A DNA stretch of 64,000 nucleotides from Paenalcaligenes sp035301625 (GTDB lineage: Bacteria; Pseudomonadota; Gammaproteobacteria; Burkholderiales; Burkholderiaceae_B): the NCBI GenBank assembly GCA_035301625.1, contig DATGTW010000070.1, forward strand, positions 1-64,000, given 5' to 3'. The position numbers and the translations under genes were made by a program. The stretch's first letter is position 1. Each line of letters begins with the position of its first letter. The notes beneath the pieces are model-generated. The model ran no database searches, was not told where the DNA came from, and was given only the letters and a program-made list of their open reading frames with translations. Of this stretch, positions 1 to 7,314 are shown in pieces.

Positions 1-1
1 C

Positions 2-49
2 GAACGCCCGTCGGATCATACCCCCGTCGTAGTTGCTTTCGAGGTCTAA
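2..49 (+). CDS. xthA: exodeoxyribonuclease III, C-terminal end (partial)
   Basis: Only the last 15 codons lie in the window, read in the frame starting at base 2 and ending in TAA at 47-49. The tail ERPSDHTPVVVAFEV matches the characteristic C-terminus of exonuclease III (the E. coli enzyme ends with KPSDHAPVW and a few more residues). The SDH motif carries the catalytic histidine of this Mg-dependent AP endonuclease family. The stop lies 6 bases before the gmk start, so the two genes are probably cotranscribed. The assignment rests on a very short stretch but the motif is distinctive. Confidence 0.7.
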   Translation, partial: ERPSDHTPVVVAFEV

Positions 50-55
50 ACCATC

Positions 56-736
56 ATGGATACCCACACCATCGCCTCACAAGCCAAAGAAACAATCGGT
101 AATGTTATTATTGTTGCGGCGCCCAGCGGTGCCGGTAAATCAAGCCTGGTTAATGCCCTATTAGCAAAGGATTCACAGCTGCAACTCTCGATTTCTTGCA
201 CCACGCGTTCGCCACGTCCTGGAGAGAACGACGCAGAGCATTATTTTTTTGTCAGTGAAACTGAATTCGAAGGCTTACAAGAAAAAAATGAACTCCTCGA
301 ATGGGCCTTTGTGCATGGCAACTACTATGGTACTCCAGCCCGTCCTATCCTGGAGCAATTACGAGTTGGTAAAGACGTCATTCTAGAAATTGACTGGCAA
401 GGTGCTCGCCAGGTCAGACGTTTTTTTCCGGATGCGATTGGTATTTTTATTTTGCCGCCCTCTATAGAGGCATTAGAGCAGCGATTACGCAAACGGGGCC
501 AAGACTCTGAATCCGTTATTACACGTCGTTTACTTGCAGCAGGTGGCGAAATGGCGCGCGTTACCGAATTCCCATATGTTATTATTAATCAAGACTTTAA
601 TGTTGCGCTCACTGAGCTACAGGCAATCATCCAAGCCAGTCGATTGCGCACCCGCGCCCAGATACAACGGCACACCCAATTATTTTCTCAGCTTGGTATT
701 ACCCTGAGTGACCCTTTGAAAGACTCAGATCAATAA
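56..736 (+). CDS. gmk: guanylate kinase
   Basis: Cytosolic guanylate kinase (ATP + GMP to ADP + GDP), needed for GTP, dGTP and recycling of guanine nucleotides. The P-loop APSGAGKSS is at residues 22-30 and the GMP-binding segment SCTTRSPRPGE near 47-57, followed by the lid and an LEIDWQGARQVR stretch near 110. At 226 residues it is about 20 longer than the common form because of a short N-terminal leader before the first beta strand. A GAGG in the end of xthA can serve as ribosome binding site for the ATG. It precedes rpoZ and spoT, a common proteobacterial grouping that links guanine nucleotides to ppGpp. Confidence 0.97.
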   Translation: MDTHTIASQAKETIGNVIIVAAPSGAGKSSLVNALLAKDSQLQLSISCTTRSPRPGENDAEHYFFVSETEFEGLQEKNELLEWAFVHGNYYGTPARPILEQLRVGKDVILEIDWQGARQVRRFFPDAIGIFILPPSIEALEQRLRKRGQDSESVITRRLLAAGGEMARVTEFPYVIINQDFNVALTELQAIIQASRLRTRAQIQRHTQLFSQLGITLSDPLKDSDQ

Positions 737-763
737 CATTTTAATTTCTAGGTTAATTACATT

Positions 764-967
764 ATGGCAAGAATTACAGTAGAAGATTGTTTACAAAAAA
801 TCGATAACCGTTTTGACCTCACCCTCGTGGCAGCCTATCGCGCACGCGAACTCGCCCAAGGGCACGAGCCTCGTTTGGAAACCAAAAACAAACCCACCGT
901 GACATCCCTACGCGAGGTTGCCACAGGTGCCACCGGTTTAGAGATGCTGCGCAAGGTACCTACCTAA
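764..967 (+). CDS. rpoZ: DNA-directed RNA polymerase subunit omega
   Basis: Omega subunit of RNA polymerase. It chaperones beta-prime assembly and, in E. coli, forms part of ppGpp binding site 1. The 67-residue product begins MARITVEDCLQKIDNRFDL and contains the VAAYRARELAQG helix typical of the family. Length is usual for betaproteobacteria. It starts 27 bases after gmk and is followed 47 bases later by spoT, so the three are likely one transcript. The ribosome binding site is weak. No terminator is seen on either side. Confidence 0.97.
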   Translation: MARITVEDCLQKIDNRFDLTLVAAYRARELAQGHEPRLETKNKPTVTSLREVATGATGLEMLRKVPT

Positions 968-1014
968 TCAGGGGTATTTCCTGTTGCTAACTGATTTCTA
1001 AAAGGGCACATACT

Positions 1015-3285
1015 ATGGCTTTTTCTTCGCTCCGTGATGCATCCTCTGGGCTGCTGGCCGCCCTGAAAAAAAGGCCACGTATACGGCGTCGTACTGAATT
1101 AGCCAGTGTGCCCGATCTAAGTGAACGTAAAAATACCATTGCTTCGCTCGAACCTTTAGTCAAGGTGATTGAGCCCTATCTGGATGATGCGGATCTAGAG
1201 CGCATAAAGAAAGCGTACAAATTAGCCGATGAGGCTCATTTAGGTCAATTTCGGTCTAGCGGTGAACCCTACATAACACACCCTATCGCAGTCGCAGCTA
1301 TTTGTGGCGGCTGGAGACTAGATGCTGAATCCATCATGGCGGCGCTACTACACGACGTCATCGAGGACCAAGACATCAGCAAACAAGAAATCGCCGAGAA
1401 ATTTGGTACTGATGTAGCCGAAATCGTCGACGGGGTGACAAAGCTTGAGCGCTTGCATTTTGATTCTCGCAGTTCACAACAAGCCGAAAGCTTCCGCAAG
1501 ATGCTGCTCGCCATGTCGCGAGATGTGCGCGTCATCCTCATCAAGCTGGCAGACCGTTTGCACAATATGCGCACTCTAGATGCCGTCAAACCAGAAAAAA
1601 GGCGCCGTGTCGCACGTGAAACTCTTGATATCTATGCACCCATCGCCCATCGCCTGGGTTTAAATGCACTTTATAGAGAACTTCAGGATCGGTGTTTTAA
1701 GGCTATTTACCCAAATCGATACGAGGTTTTACGTAAGGCCTTGTTGGCAGCACGCGGCAATAGACGCGAAATGCTGACCAAAATCCATAGGACAGTCAAA
1801 TCGGCTTTGCCTGCAGCTGGTATCGAGGCTGATATTGTCGGGCGCGAAAAGTCTCTCTATAGTATTTTTCGCAAAATGGTTGAGCAAAAGAAAACTTTTT
1901 CTGATGTACTCGATATCTACGGTTTTCGTATTATTGTTCACACCCTGCCCGAATGCTATTTGGCTTTAGGGACACTCCATCAACTCTACCGTCCCGTTCC
2001 AGGAAAATTCAAAGACTACATCGCCATCCCTAAAATTAACGGTTACCAATCCCTACACACAACTCTGATCGGCCCCTATGGTACGCCTGTAGAATTTCAA
2101 TTGCGTACGCACGAGATGGATCATGTTGCCGAAGAGGGTGTGGCTTCACACTGGCTATACAAAGCTGACGGTGTCTCTTTGAACGATCTACAGAAAAACA
2201 CCCACCGTTGGCTACAGTCCCTGCTTGATATCCAGAGCCAGACGGGGGATTCCAGTGAATTCCTTGAGCACGTCAAGGTTGATTTGTTTCCTGACGCTGT
2301 TTATGTATTTACCCCGCGCGGCAAAATCATTTCTTTACCTCGTGGCGCTACACCAATTGATTTTGCATACAGCATTCATACCGATATCGGCAATCAAGCC
2401 GTCGCATGCAAGGTCAATGACACTTTCGTGTCTTTACGTACCGAGCTCAAAAGCGGTGATTTGGTTGAAATCATCACTTCAGCTGCTGCTCGACCCAGTG
2501 TCGAGTGGTTAAATTATATTCGTACTGGCCGCGCCCGCTCTGAAATACGACATTATTTACGTACAGTAAAATACGAAGAATCCGTTGCGTTTGGCCGTCG
2601 GCTACTGGAAAAAGCCTTTTCGGAGCTCAATGTAGCAGTGCCAACCGATGATGACCCCACCTGGGGAAAGCTTGCGCGCGGTAGTGGTGCAGACTCTCGC
2701 GAAGAGTTATTGGCTGATATAGGTTTAGGTAAACGTCTGGCTGCGGTTGTAGCGCGTCGCTTGGCACCTGACCATAGCTTGGTAGAAACAACTGCGGCTG
2801 CAGTCGATGAGCACACCGCCATCTCATCAGCACCCATTGTCATACATGGCAATGAGGGTCAAGCTGTACAACTGGCTCAATGCTGTGGCCCTTTGCCTGG
2901 CGATGCAATTATCGGTGTCATCAAGGCAGGACATGGGCTTGTCGTTCACATGACAGAATGTTCAGTTGCCCAACGGCAGCATGATAAAGAACCCGATCGG
3001 TGGATTCCTGTCGTGTGGGATACCGATACAGCACGACATCTTTCAACTCGACTGGACGTCACTGTACTCAACGAGCGCGGGGTTTTGGGTCGCTTGGCAG
3101 CAGCCATCACCGACAGCAATTCTAATATCATTCACCTGACAATGCCCGAAGAAGGCGAGGCTACAGCACAACTACACCTAACTGTACAGGTTGACAGTCG
3201 CAATCATCTTGCTCAAGTAATTCGAGCCATTCGACAAATCCCCCAGGTACAAAAAATCGTGCGCGTAAAAGGCAATCGACATTAA
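1015..3285 (+). CDS. spoT: bifunctional (p)ppGpp synthetase/hydrolase (RelA/SpoT family)
   Basis: Long RSH protein of 756 residues that makes and degrades (p)ppGpp, the stringent-response alarmone. The N-terminal hydrolase domain keeps its HD motif (THPIAVAA with H89; LLHDVIED with H113-D114), so hydrolysis is predicted to be intact. The synthetase domain near 300-370 contains DIYGFRIIV and the KFKDYIAIPKINGYQSLHT region. It is followed by a TGS domain (YVFTPRGKIISLPRGAT, about 425-490), a conserved CCGPLPGD segment and a C-terminal ACT domain. AGGG 8 bases before ATG supports the start. Betaproteobacteria often carry a separate, hydrolase-dead RelA as well; it is not in this window. Confidence 0.95.
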   Translation: MAFSSLRDASSGLLAALKKRPRIRRRTELASVPDLSERKNTIASLEPLVKVIEPYLDDADLERIKKAYKLADEAHLGQFRSSGEPYITHPIAVAAICGGWRLDAESIMAALLHDVIEDQDISKQEIAEKFGTDVAEIVDGVTKLERLHFDSRSSQQAESFRKMLLAMSRDVRVILIKLADRLHNMRTLDAVKPEKRRRVARETLDIYAPIAHRLGLNALYRELQDRCFKAIYPNRYEVLRKALLAARGNRREMLTKIHRTVKSALPAAGIEADIVGREKSLYSIFRKMVEQKKTFSDVLDIYGFRIIVHTLPECYLALGTLHQLYRPVPGKFKDYIAIPKINGYQSLHTTLIGPYGTPVEFQLRTHEMDHVAEEGVASHWLYKADGVSLNDLQKNTHRWLQSLLDIQSQTGDSSEFLEHVKVDLFPDAVYVFTPRGKIISLPRGATPIDFAYSIHTDIGNQAVACKVNDTFVSLRTELKSGDLVEIITSAAARPSVEWLNYIRTGRARSEIRHYLRTVKYEESVAFGRRLLEKAFSELNVAVPTDDDPTWGKLARGSGADSREELLADIGLGKRLAAVVARRLAPDHSLVETTAAAVDEHTAISSAPIVIHGNEGQAVQLAQCCGPLPGDAIIGVIKAGHGLVVHMTECSVAQRQHDKEPDRWIPVVWDTDTARHLSTRLDVTVLNERGVLGRLAAAITDSNSNIIHLTMPEEGEATAQLHLTVQVDSRNHLAQVIRAIRQIPQVQKIVRVKGNRH

Positions 3286-3295
3286 CGTCAATCAA
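3282..3295. promoter_or_regulatory. possible FNR/DNR-type box upstream of the ABC-NnrS operon
   Basis: TTAAC-GTCA-ATCAA matches 8 of 10 bases of the FNR/DNR consensus TTGAT-N4-ATCAA. It overlaps the spoT stop codon and lies about 100 bases upstream of the binding-protein start at 3396. The family link is that NnrS genes are commonly controlled by NO- or oxygen-sensing CRP/FNR proteins. One half-site is degenerate and no matching -10 was clearly identified, so this is a candidate only. Confidence 0.3.
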
Positions 3296-3395
3296 ACAAA
3301 CCCTTCATAGGCACAAAGCTACTACGGTCATTGCAGAACCCATGGCTAGCTCGAGTAAAATAAGTTTTCACTTGTAGTACTCTCGCGAGGTTGCC

Positions 3396-4427
3396 ATGCG
3401 TTGCCGTCTCCACTCGAGGCATTTTTTGTGCCTTTTAATAGTGCAATGCTGCCTTTTTGTTATTTTTACGAATGTTCAGGCGGCTGAGGGCGCTTTAACC
3501 AATAAAATAACCGTAGCAGGCCCACCCGCCGGTGTCTCAAACGCATTGATACATATGGCGAACCCGGATAATGATCTGGCTTTGCCATGGACTGTCGAAT
3601 TTAAAATATGGACTACTCCGGATCAACTGCGTGCCCTGGCACTTGAGGGCAATATTGATTTTATCGCTCTACCTACCAATGTTGCGGCTAATCTCTACAA
3701 CAAAGGTGTTGATCTAAAACTACTCAATATCTCGCAATGGGGGGCTTTGTGGATAGTCTCAAGACATCCTGATAAGCAATCACTAAAGGACTTCAAGCAC
3801 GAGCGGCTGGCCGTTCCTTTTCGTGCTGATATGCCCGACATTGTGTTAACTCATCTGTTGCATAAAGAGGGGTTAGACAGTCGAAATGATCTCGAGTTGC
3901 ACTATACAGCTACCCCTATTGAGGCCATGCAACTGTTGATTACGCGCCGTGTGGATCACGCATTACTGGCCGAACCCGCAGTCTCCATGGCGTTACGCAA
4001 GACCCATTCCTTTCCGCTTTCTGCAATCTCACCCGAGCTACACCGCAGTATTGATCTACAAGAACGATGGGGCCAATTGATGCATACCGCTGCGCGTATC
4101 CCGCAAGCAGGGATTGCAGTATTCCAACCCAACGATAAAGACCCGCTACTGATCGAATCATTTTTAAATCAATACGAAGCAGCAAACCAATGGTGCTATG
4201 AACACCCTCAAAAATGTGCTGCTGAGGTCTCAACCGCTATTTCCATGCTTGCAGAGCAAGCCGTCGAAGACGCTATCCGTCATCAAAACCCTTATTATGC
4301 ACGCATCGAGCTCGCTCGTACCGAGCTCCAGGACTTTTTCGAAGTTCTTTACGAAAACAATGCCGCTAGCCTTGGAAATGCCCTGCCCCCACAAGAGTTT
4401 TATGAGGGAATAGCATCTAGACCCTAG
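3396..4427 (+). CDS. ABC transporter substrate-binding protein, NitT/TauT-like
   Basis: Predicted periplasmic binding protein of 343 residues, first gene of a four-gene operon. Residues 1-30 form a signal peptide (basic start, hydrophobic core, cut after VQA). The body follows the NitT/TauT/SsuA pattern: an early KITVAGPPAG strand, a phrase on IDFIALPTNVAANLYNKG, then a LAVPFRADMPD segment resembling the inter-domain ligand cleft. GAGG 6 bases before ATG fits the start. Ligand unknown: members bind nitrate, sulfonates, thiamine precursors and others. The downstream permease, ATPase and NnrS suggest import linked to nitric-oxide or metal/haem metabolism; that is inference from context. Confidence 0.8.
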   Translation: MRCRLHSRHFLCLLIVQCCLFVIFTNVQAAEGALTNKITVAGPPAGVSNALIHMANPDNDLALPWTVEFKIWTTPDQLRALALEGNIDFIALPTNVAANLYNKGVDLKLLNISQWGALWIVSRHPDKQSLKDFKHERLAVPFRADMPDIVLTHLLHKEGLDSRNDLELHYTATPIEAMQLLITRRVDHALLAEPAVSMALRKTHSFPLSAISPELHRSIDLQERWGQLMHTAARIPQAGIAVFQPNDKDPLLIESFLNQYEAANQWCYEHPQKCAAEVSTAISMLAEQAVEDAIRHQNPYYARIELARTELQDFFEVLYENNAASLGNALPPQEFYEGIASRP

Positions 4428-4470
4428 TGCTAAGTGCGACGCAGACCCCATTATTATCTAATTATTGAGT

Positions 4471-5316
4471 ATGAATGCTAACAATAAAAACTGCAGGTGT
4501 ACTTACTCCATTATCCTGCAAAAGGGATCACGCCTCTTGGGAAGCCTATTGGCTTACTTATGGAGCGGCTGGGCAGCGATAGGCAGCTTGTTTTTATTTT
4601 TTGCTTTTTGGGAAGCATTAGCACAAATTTATGGCACATTGATATTACCTGGGCCATTAAGCACGTTAACTCAATTAAAAGAGTTGTGGTCAAATGCCGT
4701 TCTTTGGCCCGAGCTTATTCTGACCGCACAACGTGCATTGCTCGGTCTTGCTTTAGCTTTATTGGCGGGCACTGCATGCGGGCTCATCGCTGGACTTTCT
4801 CTGACCGCTGCAATTCTGGCACGCCCTTTAGTCACTTTACTTTTAGGCATGCCACCTATCGCTTGGTTAGTTTTGGCCATGATTTGGTTTGGGATGGGGG
4901 ACGCAACAGTTATTTTTACCGTATTTATCGCTTGCTTCCCCATTGTTTTTGCAGCTTCAATGCAAGGCACACTGACCTTGGATAATGATTTACTCGCTGT
5001 ATTCAAGGTCTTTGGTTTGTCTCGTCGCGCACGACTCACTGATCTTTACCTTCCGCACCTGGTGGCGTGGTTATTCCCCGCTTGGATAACGGCGCTGGGG
5101 ACGTCTTGGAAAGTAGTGGTCATGGCAGAGCTACTAAGCACTTCGGATGGCGCTGGAGGGGCCCTAGCCGTTTCGCGTGCACAATTAGACACCAGCACCA
5201 CATTGGCTTGGGTCGTAACGGTATTGTCCGCGTTATTACTTTTGGAATATTTATGTCTAGAGCCTATTAAACGAAAAGTAGAGGGCTGGCGTGAACGCGG
5301 AGAAAAACATAGATGA
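4471..5316 (+). CDS. ABC transporter permease, NitT/TauT-like
   Basis: Inner-membrane permease of the BPD_transp_1 family, about 281 residues with roughly six membrane helices. The cytoplasmic loop that docks on the ATPase is visible as TLDNDLLAVFKVFGLSRRAR followed by LTDLYLPHL, the EAA-type region of this family. The start is uncertain: an ATG at 4471 is preferred over an in-frame TTG two codons earlier, and neither has a strong ribosome binding site. Its last four bases overlap the ATPase start (ATGA), so translation is probably coupled. The unusually Cys- and Lys-rich first 20 residues precede the first helix. Confidence 0.85.
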   Translation: MNANNKNCRCTYSIILQKGSRLLGSLLAYLWSGWAAIGSLFLFFAFWEALAQIYGTLILPGPLSTLTQLKELWSNAVLWPELILTAQRALLGLALALLAGTACGLIAGLSLTAAILARPLVTLLLGMPPIAWLVLAMIWFGMGDATVIFTVFIACFPIVFAASMQGTLTLDNDLLAVFKVFGLSRRARLTDLYLPHLVAWLFPAWITALGTSWKVVVMAELLSTSDGAGGALAVSRAQLDTSTTLAWVVTVLSALLLLEYLCLEPIKRKVEGWRERGEKHR

Positions 5317-6053
5317 AACGTTTAATCGTGCGGGAACTTAGTTTTAATTATGGTCTGCACACCATACTGGATCAGATTAGCTTTGAACTTTCAGCACGGC
5401 AGACTCTGGCTCTAGTTGGGCCTTCAGGCTGCGGCAAAAGCACCCTTTTACATTTACTCGCGGGTCTACTGCCCTCCTACACTGGTGAAATCACGCAGCC
5501 CTTTGGTCCTTTAGCTGTAATGTTCCAGGATCCCCGTCTAATGCCTTGGAAATCGGCAGAAACAAATATGGCAATAGGGCTTAAAGCCATTGGCGTTCCC
5601 AAAGCTGAGAGGATACAACGCAGCAATGAATTTGGATTAAAAATGGGTTTGGCTCGTCAGGATTTAAAAAAATATCCGCATGAGCTTTCAGGGGGAATGC
5701 AAAGCCGCATTGCCTTGGCACGCGCACTCATTATTCAACCTGAATTACTGCTCTTGGATGAGCCTTTCTCCGCATTGGATATTGGATTAAAACATGAGCT
5801 ATACGCGCTGCTACGCCAGCATATCGAATTACAGCAAATGACTGTAGTGATGATCACCCATGACCTAATGGAGGCAGTGCGATTGGCTGATCAAATTTGC
5901 GTGATGGCCCCGCAACCAGGTCGTATTATTCATCAACTGGCCATCGCGTCTCCACACTCCGAACGTAACAATCGCTGGATATATCAAAAAACTGCTGAGC
6001 TTTTACAAAATGAAAAAATACAGCAAAGTTTTTTTCAAAAGACGAACTCATGA
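5313..6053 (+). CDS. ABC transporter ATP-binding protein, NitT/TauT-like
   Basis: Cytoplasmic ATPase that powers the transporter above, 246 residues. Walker A GPSGCGKST is at 36-44, Q-loop MFQDPRLMPW at 70-79, signature LSGGMQ at 125-130, Walker B LLLLDEPFSALD at 145-156 and the switch histidine in MITHDLMEA near 182. These are all intact. The wording of the Q-loop and D-loop is that of the nitrate/taurine/aliphatic sulfonate branch. It overlaps both neighbours by four bases (ATGA at each junction), which makes a coupled permease-ATPase-NnrS unit very likely. Confidence 0.92.
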   Translation: MKRLIVRELSFNYGLHTILDQISFELSARQTLALVGPSGCGKSTLLHLLAGLLPSYTGEITQPFGPLAVMFQDPRLMPWKSAETNMAIGLKAIGVPKAERIQRSNEFGLKMGLARQDLKKYPHELSGGMQSRIALARALIIQPELLLLDEPFSALDIGLKHELYALLRQHIELQQMTVVMITHDLMEAVRLADQICVMAPQPGRIIHQLAIASPHSERNNRWIYQKTAELLQNEKIQQSFFQKTNS

Positions 6054-7294
6054 GCAATTCTAAAAGCACCGCCTCGCCATTTTCTCGAGCGCCTCTTTTA
6101 ATCTGCGGGTTTAGGCCTTTTTTTGCATTGACATTAGTTTTTGCTTTGACCTTTCTAGCACTATGGGTTTGGGTTTTAGGTAACAATCAAATTCTATCCC
6201 AAGCACCCATGACTGGTGGTTGGGCATTATGGCATGGACATGAAATGCTAATGGGTTTTGCGGGCTCCGCCACCATCGGTTTTTTACTTACCGCAGTTCC
6301 CGAATTTACTGATACTGCCTCTTTAACTGCTGAGCGCCTAGCATTATTAACTGTGCTTTGGATTGGTATTCGTATCAGTTATTTCTTTTCCGCTTATTGG
6401 AGTGCGTTCCCAGTCATTATTTTCTCGTTGCTTTTTTGGGGATTATTCTTACAAACCATTTTGCCCGCTATTTTTGTAAAAGCCCAAGGTCGGCATCGTA
6501 GTTTTGCTTTCACACTGCTGGCCTTGATAACTACAGAATTTGCATTTTTAGTTGCTCTGTTACGTGATGGCGCTGCTTATCTATGGCTATATCTGATGGT
6601 ACATATTTTTATGATCTTGATTGTATTGGCCGCTAGCCGAATATCTATGAATGTAGTAAATGGCAAGCTGCATATGCAAGCCACGGATAAGCGTAACGAG
6701 CACAGCCCCTATCTAGCTCGTTTACCACGCCGAAAGCTGGTGATCAGCTCAATTATTCTTTGCGCAAGTGCAGAATATCTATTGGGTAAAAATGCTGTCA
6801 CTGGTTGGGTTGCTTTGGCAACTATGGCAAGCATATTTAATTTGCTTAATGACTGGCATATAGGCCGACCCCTGATGCAACGATATAGTCTGATGCTCTA
6901 CAGTGGATATGTGCTCATGGCACTTGGGTATGGCGCTCTAGGAGCTGCTTATTTAGGTGCCCCCCTCATTCCTGCTGCAGCACGCCATCTGTTGCTCGTG
7001 GGAGTGCTTGGGGTTTTTGTGTTGACCGTAATTAGTATCGTTGGGCGCATACACTCAGGCCTTTATTTAGAGCAGCGTGTTTGGCTACCGTTTGTAATTA
7101 TTGGATTATTTACGGTCAGTCTGATTCGGGTTTCCGCCGGATTATTTAGCTTGTTACCTTTTTGGTGGCCAATTAATTTGCTAGCCGCCATTCTATGGTG
7201 TTTCATATTTTTTATTTATAGCTGGCAATTCTTACCTATATTTTTCACCCATAGAAAAGATGGCCAGCACAACTGTGCTGGCCCTATAAAATAA
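6050..7294 (+). CDS. nnrS: NnrS family haem/copper membrane protein
   Basis: Polytopic inner-membrane protein of 414 residues with about twelve hydrophobic segments. NnrS proteins bind haem and copper and help cells tolerate nitric oxide; they are often encoded with denitrification or NO-response genes. The family block WHGHEMLMGF with the following GFLLTAVPEFT is present near residues 62-85; the histidines there are the likely metal ligands. The ATG overlaps the ATPase stop. The last 11 codons coincide with a perfect 9-bp hairpin (7262-7283) that can act as terminator for the opposing ppiD transcript. No nor, nir or nos gene is in the window. Confidence 0.93.
   Translation: MSNSKSTASPFSRAPLLICGFRPFFALTLVFALTFLALWVWVLGNNQILSQAPMTGGWALWHGHEMLMGFAGSATIGFLLTAVPEFTDTASLTAERLALLTVLWIGIRISYFFSAYWSAFPVIIFSLLFWGLFLQTILPAIFVKAQGRHRSFAFTLLALITTEFAFLVALLRDGAAYLWLYLMVHIFMILIVLAASRISMNVVNGKLHMQATDKRNEHSPYLARLPRRKLVISSIILCASAEYLLGKNAVTGWVALATMASIFNLLNDWHIGRPLMQRYSLMLYSGYVLMALGYGALGAAYLGAPLIPAAARHLLLVGVLGVFVLTVISIVGRIHSGLYLEQRVWLPFVIIGLFTVSLIRVSAGLFSLLPFWWPINLLAAILWCFIFFIYSWQFLPIFFTHRKDGQHNCAGPIK
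7251..7283 (-). terminator. rho-independent terminator for ppiD, inside the 3' end of nnrS
   Basis: Perfect 9-bp stem GGCCAGCAC (7262-7270) / GTGCTGGCC (7275-7283) with a 4-base loop. Read on the minus strand the stem is followed by ATCTTTTCT, a U-rich tail, and it lies 31 bases after the ppiD stop. On the plus strand there is no T tract, so it would mainly stop minus-strand transcription. The hairpin lies within nnrS coding sequence. Confidence 0.6.
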
Positions 7295-7314
7295 CAATTT
7301 AAAATCTAAAGGCG

